This document shows, one piece after another, positions 23,187-33,886 of a stretch of DNA of 64,000 nt; the stretch's first letter is position 1, and every line of letters starts with the position of its first letter. The notes under the pieces are model-generated. The model made no database searches. It was given only the letters and a program-made list of their open reading frames with translations, and was not told the origin of the DNA. The stretch is taken from contig NZ_CP015749.1 of the NCBI RefSeq assembly GCF_001742145.1, forward strand, positions 3,286,001 through 3,350,000, in the 5' to 3' direction. This DNA is from Pectobacterium parmentieri (GTDB lineage: Bacteria; Pseudomonadota; Gammaproteobacteria; Enterobacterales; Enterobacteriaceae). The translations under genes and the position numbers were made by a program.

Positions 23187-23434
23187 ACTCGTCACTCCCT
23201 TGTTTGTTTTGAACAGGCATTACGTCAACTCGCCCAAAAGTTTCCATATAGTAGACTATAATTACCTAAACCGCTAACTTTTACGCGTTACCGACACACC
23301 TAAGTAATAGAAGAAATGATTAAATCCTGCGCGATGCCCAAACATCGCGGCCAGAACACAGCTACAAAGCAAAAGAAAAATACAGGTTCCTCTCTATCGC
23401 TAAGATTAACGACAGAGCACATATCAGTGGCAAA

Positions 23435-23821
23435 TCAACCAATTTCCATTGATGAGGCAACGTCCCCATCCGAAGGGGTAATACCCAACTGGCTCAGCGT
23501 AGTAGACACCCCGACCCGCAGAATATAAGCAATTAGCTCATCTCTTTCTTTCTCAGATAGTTGCTGATAGATCTGCATCCATACGGCTAATGCCGCAGGC
23601 TGTCTCGCCGAGTAGGCGGAAGGCTCGATGTCGAGTAATAGGGACTGTCTTACCGTCTCCGGCAAGCTGTGAATTGAATACTCTACCCCCCGTCCCTGGA
23701 CGCCTTTGCGGCGGCGTTTCTCCCATCCATCCTCACGGGCGCGCTTATTCAATCCTTGTCTTGATTTCGGAAGGCCGCCGACTCCAACCAATTCGCTGGT
23801 AGCAAACCACTCTTTTTTCAT
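23435..23821 (-). CDS. Mu-type DNA-binding domain protein, copy 2
   Basis: A 128-residue paralogue of the neighbouring Mu-type protein, beginning MKKEWFATSELVGVGGLPKS. The first ~65 residues are nearly identical between the two copies (through the GWEKRRRKGVQGRGVEYSI segment), while the C-terminal halves have diverged, sharing only the pattern W-I-x-Q-L-S-x-x-E-R. The gene is divergent from sfsB across a 188-base region carrying a 10 bp inverted repeat. Function is unknown; DNA binding is inferred from the domain. Confidence 0.8.
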   Translation of the reverse strand: MKKEWFATSELVGVGGLPKSRQGLNKRAREDGWEKRRRKGVQGRGVEYSIHSLPETVRQSLLLDIEPSAYSARQPAALAVWMQIYQQLSEKERDELIAYILRVGVSTTLSQLGITPSDGDVASSMEIG

Positions 23822-23866
23822 TGCCTTTCATCCTGATAGTGCCATCCCTAACAAAAACGCGTTTAT

Positions 23867-23919
23867 TTTGGAAATATATTGAGAATTTTAAGGAAAATTA
23901 ATGCTATATTATTTCCAAA
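23867..23919. promoter_or_regulatory. inverted repeat between Mu-type regulator and sfsB
   Basis: TTTGGAAATA (23867-23876) and TATTTCCAAA (23910-23919) are perfect inverted repeats whose centres are 43 bases apart, about four helical turns. They lie in the AT-rich region shared by the divergent copy-2 Mu-type gene and sfsB. A paired operator for one of these small DNA-binding proteins is an inference. Confidence 0.4.
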
Positions 23920-24009
23920 TAATAATGTCATGTTAGCTCGGCATATAACTAACATCCGTTATTTATACCACTAATCTACAGTCGTCTTATAGCAAATAAG
24001 GGAAGGATT

Positions 24010-24273
24010 ATGATTTTAAGGAAACAAGACTGGCATCCCGCTGATATCATTGCTGCACTGCGCAAGAAAAATACAACGCTGGCGGCAGTATCGCGAGCAG
24101 CCGGATTAAGCTCATCTACGTTAGCTAACGCGCTCTCACGCCCTTGGCCCAAAGGGGAATGGCTTATCGCCGATGCGCTGAGTATTCACCCATCAGAGAT
24201 TTGGCCTAGTCGATATTACAATCCAGAAACCAATGAGCTTATCGACAGAAAAAAACTCATCCGCCCCGATTAA
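24010..24273 (+). CDS. sfsB: Ner-like transcriptional regulator SfsB
   Basis: An 87-residue helix-turn-helix protein related to the Ner repressor of phage Mu and to E. coli SfsB (Nlp), which affects maltose gene expression. The core DWHPADIIAALRKK, LSSSTLANALSRPWPKGE and IWPSRY is strongly conserved. GGAAGG precedes the ATG. In E. coli the gene also follows ispB. Here it ends at a terminator shared with mdh instead of leading to murA. Confidence 0.92.
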   Translation: MILRKQDWHPADIIAALRKKNTTLAAVSRAAGLSSSTLANALSRPWPKGEWLIADALSIHPSEIWPSRYYNPETNELIDRKKLIRPD

Positions 24274-24280
24274 AATAAGA

Positions 24281-24310
24281 AAAGCCGGAGATCGACATCT
24301 CCGGCTTTTT
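24281..24310. terminator. bidirectional terminator between sfsB and mdh
   Basis: A 12 bp stem (AAAGCCGGAGAT / ATCTCCGGCTTT) with a four-base loop and T-runs on both sides separates convergent sfsB and mdh. Confidence 0.92.
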
Positions 24311-24336
24311 ATTCTGCGTATTATTAACAATCGTAA

Positions 24337-25658
<1,322 letters not shown>

Positions 25659-25693
25659 TGGAATTATACGCAATTTAATTGCATAAAAATTCA
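25659..25693 (+). promoter_or_regulatory. tandem ARG boxes of argR
   Basis: Two ArgR operator half-units lie 21 bases apart, the spacing used by hexameric ArgR. TGGAATTATACGCA (25659-25672) matches 10 of 14 and TGCATAAAAATTCA (25680-25693) matches 13 of 14 positions of the consensus TGAATWWWWATTCA. The second overlaps the promoter -35, so autorepression is expected. Confidence 0.8.
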
Positions 25694-25707
25694 CACAACT
25701 GCATAAT
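25679..25707 (+). promoter_or_regulatory. sigma-70 promoter for argR
   Basis: TTGCAT (25679-25684), 17 bases, CATAAT (25702-25707), about 30 bases before the argR ATG. It overlaps the downstream ARG box. Confidence 0.6.
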
Positions 25708-25724
25708 AGAAAGATTAACCCTAA

Positions 25725-26213
<489 letters not shown>

Positions 26214-26237
26214 TTAGCTCGTCCGCTGCCGCTTTTT

Positions 26238-26265
26238 GCTACGTGTAGAATCTGCTACACGTAGC
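26238..26265. terminator. hairpin between convergent argR and tsaD
   Basis: An 11 bp stem (GCTACGTGTAG / CTACACGTAGC) with a six-base loop sits 25 bases past argR and 18 bases past the tsaD stop. Neither side has a strong T-run. Confidence 0.55.
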
Positions 26266-26282
26266 GATTATCACTCGAATGC

Positions 26283-27296
26283 TTACACTGCGGGCAATTC
26301 AGCCAATGGCCAGCGTGGTCGAACAGATACACCAAGCGTCTGGCTCGCACCATGAACCAGGCGAACGCTGCCCGCGTAGGCAATCATCGCGCCGTTATCC
26401 GTGCAGAATTCGGGGCGCGCATAAAATACTTCACCACCGCGTTTTGCCATCACCTCACCTAAACGCTGGCGCAACGTCCGGTTGGCGCTCACGCCCCCAG
26501 CCATAACCAGTCGTTTAAAACCTGTTTCATCCAGCGCACGACGACACTTGATAGCCAGCGTATCCACAACAGCATCTTCAAATGCACGTGCAATATCGGC
26601 ACGCGTTTGCTCGTCATCACCATTGCTACGGATCGTATTAGCAGCAAACGTTTTTAGTCCAGAGAAGCTGAAATCTAACCCCGGCCGATCGGTCATTGGG
26701 CGTGGAAACGTAAAGCGATGGGGATCGCCCGCCTGCGCCATTTTCGACAGCATCGGGCCACCTGGATAATCCAATCCCAGTAACTTGGCGGTCTTATCAA
26801 ACGCTTCACCCGCCGCATCGTCAACCGACTCACCCAGCAAACGGTATTCACCAATGCCCGTCACGCTGATGAGCTGCGTGTGGCCACCAGAAACCAGCAG
26901 CGCAACGAAGGGAAACGCAGGTGGGTTATCTTCCAGCATGGGTGCCAGCAAATGCCCTTCCATGTGGTGCACAGGAATCGCTGGCACACCCCAGGCAAAC
27001 GCCAGAGCACGACCAACCGTCGCACCAACCAATAATGCGCCAACTAAGCCTGGCCCCGCGGTATAAGCCACACCATCAATGTCACCGGCCTGTAATCCAG
27101 CTTCACCCAGCGCTGCCTGAATCAACGGAACCGTTTTACGCACGTGGTCACGTGAGGCAAGCTCAGGCACTACGCCACCGTAGTCAGCATGCAATTTGAC
27201 CTGGCTGTATAATTGATTAGCGAGCAAACCGGTTACCGTGTCATAAATGGCCACGCCAGTTTCATCACAGGATGTTTCGATACCCAATACGCGCAT
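26283..27296 (-). CDS. tsaD: tRNA N6-adenosine threonylcarbamoyltransferase TsaD
   Basis: Transfers the threonylcarbamoyl group from threonylcarbamoyl-AMP to A37 of ANN-reading tRNAs, with TsaB and TsaE. The protein has 337 residues of the Kae1 ASKHA fold, starting [19 protein letters not shown]. The metal site is HHMEGH; GGHTQL and [12 protein letters not shown] mark nucleotide binding. It is divergent from rpsU, as in E. coli. Confidence 0.98.
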   Translation of the reverse strand: MRVLGIETSCDETGVAIYDTVTGLLANQLYSQVKLHADYGGVVPELASRDHVRKTVPLIQAALGEAGLQAGDIDGVAYTAGPGLVGALLVGATVGRALAFAWGVPAIPVHHMEGHLLAPMLEDNPPAFPFVALLVSGGHTQLISVTGIGEYRLLGESVDDAAGEAFDKTAKLLGLDYPGGPMLSKMAQAGDPHRFTFPRPMTDRPGLDFSFSGLKTFAANTIRSNGDDEQTRADIARAFEDAVVDTLAIKCRRALDETGFKRLVMAGGVSANRTLRQRLGEVMAKRGGEVFYARPEFCTDNGAMIAYAGSVRLVHGASQTLGVSVRPRWPLAELPAV

Positions 27297-27426
27297 TACT
27301 GTTCCTACCTTGATGACGATACAAGCACGCGGTAAATGCCGCTTGCTTCAAACTGTAGATAGTCTACCATAAGCGGCCTGATTTCTGTGCTGGCCTCGGT
27401 TGCGCGTTTTATGATCACCGCAATGC

Positions 27427-27456
27427 TTTACAAAGGCGTCACGTTTGCAGTAGAAT
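27427..27456 (+). promoter_or_regulatory. sigma-70 promoter of the rpsU-dnaG-rpoD operon
   Basis: TTTACA (27427-27432), 18 bases, TAGAAT (27451-27456), about 68 bases before rpsU. I looked for a LexA box like the one in E. coli and did not find a convincing match. Confidence 0.6.
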
Positions 27457-27511
27457 TCCGCACCATTTTGAAAAGGCTGGCACAAGGCCAGCGGCAAACC
27501 GAATTTATTGA

Positions 27512-27739
<228 letters not shown>

Positions 27740-27744
27740 TTTTC

Positions 27745-27762
27745 AGGAGGGTTCTCCCTCCT
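27745..27762 (+). terminator. hairpin between rpsU and dnaG
   Basis: Stem AGGAGGG / CCCTCCT with a TTCT loop directly after rpsU. In E. coli a leaky terminator at this place lowers dnaG expression. No T-run follows here, so partial termination or processing is inferred. Confidence 0.55.
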
Positions 27763-27892
27763 ACGCGTGATTAATCCGCAGACTTAGCAGTTGCATACGA
27801 AGGCCGTGCTTTCCGAAAGGGAGCGCGGCTTGTTGTCGTTTATAAGCTATATCCGATGTAACCACGTTGCAGAAGGTATACACCAGGGGCTT

Positions 27893-29647
27893 ATGGCTGG
27901 ACGAATCCCACGCGTATTTATTAATGACCTGCTGGCTCGCACCGACATCGTCGATCTCATTGACGCGCGCGTCAAACTGAAAAAGCAGGGCAAAAACTAC
28001 CATGCGTGCTGTCCGTTCCATCACGAAAAAACCCCCTCATTCACCGTAAACGGTGACAAACAGTTCTATCACTGTTTTGGCTGTGGCGCACACGGCAATG
28101 CCATTGACTTTTTGATGAATTACGATCGTCTCGAATTCGTTGAAACCATTGAAGAACTTGCCACGCAATATGGCCTCGAAGTGCCTTATGAAACTGGCAC
28201 AGGCCCAACCCAGTTAGAGCGCCACCAGCGGCAAAGCCTGTACGAATTGATGGGTCAGCTCAGCGGGTTTTATCAGCAAGCGCTCACTCAGTCGGTGGGT
28301 ACGCCAGCGTTACAGTATCTGCAACAGCGCGGTTTAAGCGCAGACGTCATCAGCCATTTTGCGATTGGCTTCGCCCCGCCCGGCTGGGATAACGTTTTAA
28401 AACGCTTTGGTCGCAATAATGACGATCGCAGCACATTGAACGATGCCGGCATGCTGGTGACTAACGATCAAGGCCGAACGTATGATCGCTTCCGTGAGCG
28501 TGTGATGTTTCCTATCCGCGACAAACGGGGTCGGGTGATTGCCTTTGGCGGACGCGTATTAGGCGATGGTACACCAAAGTATCTTAACTCGCCGGAAACA
28601 GAGATTTTTCATAAAGGTCGCCAACTGTACGGCCTGTATGAAGCGCAGCAAAACCACACTGAGCTCAAACGACTCTTGGTTGTTGAGGGTTACATGGATG
28701 TGGTGGCGCTGGCGCAGTTTGGTATTGATTATGCAGTGGCCTCGTTGGGGACTTCCACGACCGCCGATCACATTCAGTTACTATTTCGCGCCACAGACCT
28801 GGTGGTGTGTTGTTACGACGGAGACCGTGCCGGACGCGAAGCGGCATGGCGTGCGCTGGAAACTGCGCTACCCTATTTGAACGATGGTCGTCAGCTACGC
28901 TTTATGTTTCTGCCGGACGGTGAAGACCCCGACACGCTGGTGCGCAAAGAGGGCAAAGCCGTATTTGAGCAGCGCATGGAACACGCTCTGCCGTTGTCGC
29001 AGTTTCTGTTTGAGACGTTGCAGCAGCAGGTGGATATGAGTTCGCCCGACGGCCGAACCAAGCTCAGCACGCTGGTACTGCCGCTGATAGGCCAAGTGCC
29101 GGGAGAGACGTTGCGGCTGTATTTACGCCAGCAGCTCGGCAACAAACTAGGTATTTTAGACGACAACCAGTTGGACAGACTGCTGCCCAAAGTGGCTGAG
29201 CAGGCTCAATCCTACCAGCCGCCGCAACTAAAAGTCACAACTATGCGTATACTTGTAGGACTTTTAGTACAAAACCCGAGACTGGCGGCAGAGGTTCCTG
29301 ACCTCGCACTGGAAGGTATTGAAGAAGACAAAGTGGCAGGCTTATCGCTGTTTCAAGACTTGGTGAAAACCTGCAACGCCAGCCCAGGGATGAATATGGG
29401 TCTGCTGTTGGAAAAATATCGCGACAGCAAATACCGGAAGCAGCTTGAAACCATGGCTTCGTGGAACCATATGATCGTAGAGGAAGAGCTCGACGAGAAG
29501 TTCAGAATCAGTCTGGCAGAGCTCTACGATCAACTGTTGAAACAGCGACAAGAAACATTGATAGCCCGTGACAGAACACATGGGCTCAACGCCAAAGAAA
29601 AAAAAGAGCTTTGGTCGTTGCAACTGGCGTTGACCAGAAAACACTGA
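27893..29647 (+). CDS. dnaG: DNA primase
   Basis: Makes RNA primers at the replication fork, with DnaB. The protein has 584 residues from ATG 27893 (MAGRIPRVFINDLLARTDIV); upstream in-frame codons to 27791 lack family support. The zinc-binding domain uses C40, H43, C61 and C64; the TOPRIM domain has VVEGYMDVVAL and YDGDRAGR; the C-terminal DnaB-interacting helical domain is more divergent and slightly longer than in E. coli. Confidence 0.98.
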   Translation: MAGRIPRVFINDLLARTDIVDLIDARVKLKKQGKNYHACCPFHHEKTPSFTVNGDKQFYHCFGCGAHGNAIDFLMNYDRLEFVETIEELATQYGLEVPYETGTGPTQLERHQRQSLYELMGQLSGFYQQALTQSVGTPALQYLQQRGLSADVISHFAIGFAPPGWDNVLKRFGRNNDDRSTLNDAGMLVTNDQGRTYDRFRERVMFPIRDKRGRVIAFGGRVLGDGTPKYLNSPETEIFHKGRQLYGLYEAQQNHTELKRLLVVEGYMDVVALAQFGIDYAVASLGTSTTADHIQLLFRATDLVVCCYDGDRAGREAAWRALETALPYLNDGRQLRFMFLPDGEDPDTLVRKEGKAVFEQRMEHALPLSQFLFETLQQQVDMSSPDGRTKLSTLVLPLIGQVPGETLRLYLRQQLGNKLGILDDNQLDRLLPKVAEQAQSYQPPQLKVTTMRILVGLLVQNPRLAAEVPDLALEGIEEDKVAGLSLFQDLVKTCNASPGMNMGLLLEKYRDSKYRKQLETMASWNHMIVEEELDEKFRISLAELYDQLLKQRQETLIARDRTHGLNAKEKKELWSLQLALTRKH

Positions 29648-29671
29648 TACAGAGGCTTAATTGCCGATAAA

Positions 29672-29721
29672 TAGCAGGGTCGAGCCCTGCAAAGAGCCGC
29701 TACAGGGGCTGCGGCGATAAT
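29672..29721 (+). other. paired hairpins between dnaG and rpoD
   Basis: Two consecutive stems are visible: GCAGGG / CCCTGC and GCCGC / GCGGC. They lie where E. coli has an mRNA processing site between dnaG and rpoD. Processing here is inferred from position only. Confidence 0.4.
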
Positions 29722-29801
29722 AAAAATACCCCTAATGCTATTGTTAGCGAACTACGCTGACCGACACCAACCCAAATACTCTGAAGTGTGGATACCGTCT
29801 T

Positions 29802-31637
29802 ATGGAGCAAAACCCGCAGTCACAGCTTAAACTGCTTGTCACCCGTGGTAAGGAGCAAGGCTACCTGACCTATGCTGAGGTCAATGACCATCTGCCGGAA
29901 GATATCATCGACTCGGATCAGATCGAAGATATCATCCAGATGATTAACGACATGGGCATCCAGGTGATGGAAGAAGCGCCTGATGCAGACGATCTGCTGC
30001 TGGCCGAAAACACCAATGATGCCGATGAAGATGCGGCAGAGGCTGCTGCGCAGGTTCTATCCAGTGTTGAATCGGAAATTGGTCGTACTACCGATCCGGT
30101 TCGCATGTACATGCGTGAAATGGGTACCGTTGAGCTGTTGACGCGTGAAGGCGAGATCGATATCGCCAAGCGTATTGAAGACGGTATCAACCAGGTTCAG
30201 TGCTCTGTCGCCGAGTATCCTGAGGCCATTACCTACCTGCTGGAACAATACGATCGCGTCGAAGCGGGTGAAAGTCGCCTGTCCGATCTGATCATCGGTT
30301 TCGTCGATCCTAATGCGGAAGAAGACATTGCCCCTACCGCGACCCACGTTGGTTCCGAGCTTTCGAGCGAAGAAATAAGCGATGATGACGAGGAAGAAGA
30401 CGAAGACGAGGAAGAAGACGACAACAGTATCGATCCTGAACTGGCGCGTGAGAAGTTCACTGAACTACGTGAGCAATATGAAACAACCCGTCAGGTGATC
30501 AAAGCCCACGGTCGCAGTCATGCGCTGGCCGCACAGGAAATTCTGAACCTGTCTGAAGTGTTCAAACAGTTCCGTCTGGTACCGAAACAGTTCGATTTCC
30601 TGGTTAACAGCATGCGCTCTATGATGGATCGCGTTCGTACTCAAGAGCGTTTGATCATCAAGTTGTGCGTTGAACAATGCAAAATGCCGAAGAAAAACTT
30701 CGTCACCATGTTCACTGGCAATGAAACCAACAACAGTTGGTTTGCCGCAGCAGTAGCAATGGGCAAACCCTGGTCTGAAAAGCTGAATGATGTTGAAGAA
30801 GACGTCACCCGCAGCCTACAGAAACTGCAGCAGATCGAAGAAGAAACCGGTCTGACGATCGAGCAGGTTAAAGACATCAACCGCCGTATGTCGATTGGTG
30901 AGGCAAAAGCACGTCGCGCCAAGAAAGAAATGGTGGAAGCCAACCTGCGTCTGGTTATTTCTATCGCGAAGAAATACACCAACCGTGGTTTGCAGTTCCT
31001 CGACCTGATTCAGGAAGGTAACATCGGTCTGATGAAAGCGGTAGATAAGTTCGAATATCGCCGTGGTTACAAATTCTCGACCTATGCGACCTGGTGGATT
31101 CGTCAGGCAATTACCCGTTCTATCGCCGATCAGGCGCGTACCATCCGTATTCCGGTACACATGATTGAGACGATCAACAAGCTGAATCGTATCTCTCGTC
31201 AGATGTTACAGGAAATGGGTCGTGAACCGACGCCGGAAGAGCTGGCCGAACGCATGCTGATGCCGGAAGACAAGATCCGCAAAGTGCTGAAGATCGCGAA
31301 AGAGCCGATTTCAATGGAAACCCCAATTGGTGATGATGAAGATTCACACTTGGGCGATTTCATCGAAGATACGACGCTGGAGCTGCCGCTGGATTCCGCC
31401 ACGTCGGAAAGCCTGCGTTCGGCGACACACGACGTACTGGCTGGCCTGACTGCGCGTGAAGCGAAAGTCCTGCGTATGCGTTTCGGTATCGATATGAACA
31501 CCGACCATACGCTGGAAGAAGTCGGCAAACAGTTTGACGTTACGCGTGAACGTATTCGTCAGATCGAAGCAAAAGCGCTGCGTAAACTGCGCCACCCAAG
31601 CCGTTCTGAAGTGCTGCGTAGCTTCCTGGATGATTAA
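29802..31637 (+). CDS. rpoD: RNA polymerase sigma factor RpoD (sigma-70)
   Basis: Primary sigma factor, 611 residues. Region 1.1 is at the N-terminus, followed by the non-conserved region with an acidic stretch ([14 protein letters not shown], about 190-206). Region 2 contains [20 protein letters not shown] and the -10 recognition helix [12 protein letters not shown], and region 4 contains the -35 helix [18 protein letters not shown]. It is last in the rpsU-dnaG-rpoD operon and followed by a strong terminator. Confidence 0.99.
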   Translation: MEQNPQSQLKLLVTRGKEQGYLTYAEVNDHLPEDIIDSDQIEDIIQMINDMGIQVMEEAPDADDLLLAENTNDADEDAAEAAAQVLSSVESEIGRTTDPVRMYMREMGTVELLTREGEIDIAKRIEDGINQVQCSVAEYPEAITYLLEQYDRVEAGESRLSDLIIGFVDPNAEEDIAPTATHVGSELSSEEISDDDEEEDEDEEEDDNSIDPELAREKFTELREQYETTRQVIKAHGRSHALAAQEILNLSEVFKQFRLVPKQFDFLVNSMRSMMDRVRTQERLIIKLCVEQCKMPKKNFVTMFTGNETNNSWFAAAVAMGKPWSEKLNDVEEDVTRSLQKLQQIEEETGLTIEQVKDINRRMSIGEAKARRAKKEMVEANLRLVISIAKKYTNRGLQFLDLIQEGNIGLMKAVDKFEYRRGYKFSTYATWWIRQAITRSIADQARTIRIPVHMIETINKLNRISRQMLQEMGREPTPEELAERMLMPEDKIRKVLKIAKEPISMETPIGDDEDSHLGDFIEDTTLELPLDSATSESLRSATHDVLAGLTAREAKVLRMRFGIDMNTDHTLEEVGKQFDVTRERIRQIEAKALRKLRHPSRSEVLRSFLDD

Positions 31638-31684
31638 TTTATCTCTCAGCTAATCCACACGTTAGATAGCTTTCTCTCTACATA

Positions 31685-31710
31685 ACCCCGGTTCGCCGGG
31701 GTCATTTTTT
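31685..31710 (+). terminator. intrinsic terminator after rpoD
   Basis: Stem ACCCCGG / CCGGGGT with a stable TTCG tetraloop followed by CATTTTTT, ~48 bases past the rpoD stop, ahead of convergent mug. Confidence 0.92.
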
Positions 31711-31734
31711 ACCTGTCAGATACTCAGCCTAGAT

Positions 31735-32238
31735 TTACGCTCTATCCTGCAATGCCTGATGCAGTTCCTGATATGACGCCACCAACGCCTCTAACGTCGC
31801 GCGATTAAGCCCGCTAGGGTTCGGCAGAACCCAAACCTGTGTCTCGCCAACACGTAGCGCCTGACGCCCCCATGAAACCTTTTTGATACCAAACGCCTGA
31901 CTGAACGCCTGCTTCCCCAGCACGGCCAAGACACGCGGCTGATAGCGCGTCATCTTCTCAACAATCGTATTTCCACCTTGCAGCAGCTCATCTCTCCCCA
32001 GCTCCGTTGCTTCAACCGTTGGACGCTCCACTAGCATGGTGATGCCGCATCCCGTGTCCAGCAGATGCTGTTCTTCCGCAGGTGTCAGCAAACGTTCGGT
32101 GAAACCCGCCTGATGAATCACTTTCCAGAAGCGATTACTGGGATTCGCGAAATGATAACCGTGATGGGCCGTCGACAGCCCAGGGTTAATACCACAAAAA
32201 ACAACCTGAAGATTCATTGCCAGAATATCGGTAATCAT
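31735..32238 (-). CDS. mug: G/U mismatch-specific DNA glycosylase Mug
   Basis: Removes uracil or ethenocytosine opposite guanine in double-stranded DNA. The protein has 167 residues from ATG 32238 ([20 protein letters not shown]), preceded by AGGGAAAG. The catalytic motif GINPGLS and the intercalation loop NPSGLNR are present. It lies between rpoD and ileX, as in E. coli. Confidence 0.95.
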   Translation of the reverse strand: MITDILAMNLQVVFCGINPGLSTAHHGYHFANPSNRFWKVIHQAGFTERLLTPAEEQHLLDTGCGITMLVERPTVEATELGRDELLQGGNTIVEKMTRYQPRVLAVLGKQAFSQAFGIKKVSWGRQALRVGETQVWVLPNPSGLNRATLEALVASYQELHQALQDRA

Positions 32239-32360
32239 GTCTTTCCCTACTGCCGTTGACTGCACCTATCGTAAATTCTGATAAGAATAACAACAAGCTA
32301 TCTTGAGTATAAAATCACCACCCGATAGATCGGCTATAGACCTTCCCCCACACATTACCG

Positions 32361-32366
32361 TATAAT
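32361..32366 (+). promoter_or_regulatory. -10 element of ileX promoter
   Basis: A perfect TATAAT lies 13 bases before the tRNA 5' end. A weak -35 (TAGACC at 32337-32342) is 18 bases upstream. Confidence 0.55.
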
Positions 32367-32378
32367 CACCGCCCATTC

Positions 32379-32454
32379 GGCCCCTTAGCTCAGTGGTTAG
32401 AGCAGGCGACTCATAATCGCTTGGTCGCTGGTTCAAGTCCAGCAGGGGCCACCA
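32379..32454 (+). tRNA. ileX: tRNA-Ile2 (CAT, lysidine-modified)
   Basis: 76-base tRNA with encoded CCA and anticodon loop CTCATAA. The body GGCCCCTTAGCTCAGTGGTT is that of E. coli ileX, not a methionine tRNA, so C34 would be converted to lysidine to read AUA. Position after mug is as in E. coli. Confidence 0.95.
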
Positions 32455-32459
32455 AATTC

Positions 32460-32496
32460 AAGGAGTTACGTTAATAGCGTAACTCCTTTGTTTTTT
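32460..32496 (+). terminator. intrinsic terminator after ileX
   Basis: Stem AAGGAGTTACG / CGTAACTCCTT with a seven-base loop followed by TGTTTTTT, five bases past the tRNA CCA end. Confidence 0.92.
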
Positions 32497-32815
32497 GGAG
32501 ATATTTTGCAGGGTAATCATAGTGGTTATTGGCTGTGTTATCCGCATTCCATAGCTTCACTGCCCAACCTTGGGTATGGAAAGAATTCTCGTGCCACACG
32601 CAGAAGATACGGTGTTGTGGGCAGAGTGCCGCGCAAGCGTCTTAAGAAAGCAAACCGGACACACTGTAGCAGTAATGATTGCAAAGGGATGGTAAGGCCT
32701 ATTTTCTAATCATAGTCCGTTCTTTCCCTCTCCCATCCAAAACGAAGAGCTTCGCACCAACAAATACGCATACTGACAAGGCAGCAGGATTGATCATGCA
32801 ACGCCAACATGCGGC
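32497..32815. other. unassigned stretch after ileX
   Basis: About 320 bases with no recognisable gene. A 73-codon plus-strand frame crosses the tRNA terminator (32488-32709) and has no family resemblance, so I do not call it. This is the boundary between the core block and the accessory region. Confidence 0.4.
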
Positions 32816-33538
32816 CTAGCCCTTTGCAGACCCATCTCTGATTTCAGCCAGCGACTTGAGTTGACTGCCCTCACTATCGAAATTCTCCGGGGCCAGCCAG
32901 GCTAAGAACGCTTGTTTGAGGTGCGGCCACTCCTTGTCAATGATCGAAAACCAAGCAGTATCACGGGATCGTTGCTTATAGATTATGCTCTGCCGGAAGA
33001 GACCTTCGAAAGTGAAACCCAGTCGCAGTGCGGTCTTGCGTGATGGCTCGTTGAGGCTGTCGCACTTCCACTCGTAGCGTCGATACTGCAAGTTATCGAA
33101 GACATACTGCATCAGGAGGAACTGCGCCTCCGTCGAAGCGGGCTTCTGCTTGAGAAGCGGCGAAAACATGACCCAACCTACTTCGATGGCGCCATGGCGG
33201 GCATCAGTACGCATCAGCGCAAGTGTCCCCACGGCATGCCCGAGGGCCATGTCGATAACAGCGTAATGCTTCGGGTCTGTAGTACGTTCTACACTTTCGG
33301 CGTAGCACAAGTACGCCCGCGCGTCATCGAAAGGCCCGACGGGAAGATAAGTCCAGTCACGTCCATCGGGTGCCTTGCTGTAAGCCATATAGAGTTCGTG
33401 TGCATGTTGCGCTGCACTGAAGGGTTCCAAACGGCAGAATGCCCCTTGGAGGATTACATCTCCTGGCAACGGGCGCTCCGACCAATGGGGTAATGGTTCG
33501 CCAATCGGCTGCTCGTATTCATTGACACGGGTACTCAT
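32816..33538 (-). CDS. GNAT-family N-acetyltransferase (RimJ/YjcK-like)
   Basis: A 240-residue cytoplasmic protein with a GNAT fold of the RimJ/RimL subgroup: VILQGAFCRLEPFSAAQHAHEL (in parts), the HYAVIDMALGHAVGTLALM beta-strand pair, IEVGWVMFSPLLKQ, and the acetyl-CoA region with Asn-Glu-Pro-Ser-Arg and ALRLGFTFEG. The typical substrate of this subgroup is an N-terminal amino group or a small amine, but the target cannot be told from sequence. The gene stands alone between unassigned stretches and is on the minus strand. Confidence 0.85.
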   Translation of the reverse strand: MSTRVNEYEQPIGEPLPHWSERPLPGDVILQGAFCRLEPFSAAQHAHELYMAYSKAPDGRDWTYLPVGPFDDARAYLCYAESVERTTDPKHYAVIDMALGHAVGTLALMRTDARHGAIEVGWVMFSPLLKQKPASTEAQFLLMQYVFDNLQYRRYEWKCDSLNEPSRKTALRLGFTFEGLFRQSIIYKQRSRDTAWFSIIDKEWPHLKQAFLAWLAPENFDSEGSQLKSLAEIRDGSAKG

Positions 33539-33886
33539 TTTTTCTCCTGATAACGCTGGCTCATTGGCAAACGCCTATCACCAGGCGGTTGAATAAGCTC
33601 ACCCGTGAGGCGACGAGCACAGGTCCAAAATTTTGATATCGCTGAAATACGCGCTCACGCGCCAGTCCCTTGTAAAAGCCCGGAGAAAATCCGTTAACGG
33701 ATCGCGTGGTTAGACGTTTTCCAATTGTGATTTTGAACCTCTGCGTTGCCACGGTAGGCCGCGCCCTGTCGGGGATAGGGTGAACGGCCTCTGTTTGACA
33801 CTGGAAGTTAGCTTTATTCAACAGGCTTGGCAAGCTGTTAGCGCATCCAGAGGAGAGCCCCCCTCTGGTTGCAATTAACAGAATGA
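33539..33886. other. unassigned stretch before the UlaA-type PTS operon
   Basis: About 350 bases without a recognisable gene. A 90-codon minus-strand frame (33561-33833) is basic and low in family resemblance; it may be chance or a remnant. No clear terminator for the PTS operon is visible here. Confidence 0.35.

Noticed and set aside
32488..32709. 73-codon plus-strand frame after ileX
   Set aside because: It begins inside the tRNA terminator, has no family resemblance and no clear ribosome-binding site.
33561..33833. 90-codon minus-strand frame before the PTS operon
   Set aside because: No domain, basic low-information protein; could be a remnant but nothing supports expression.
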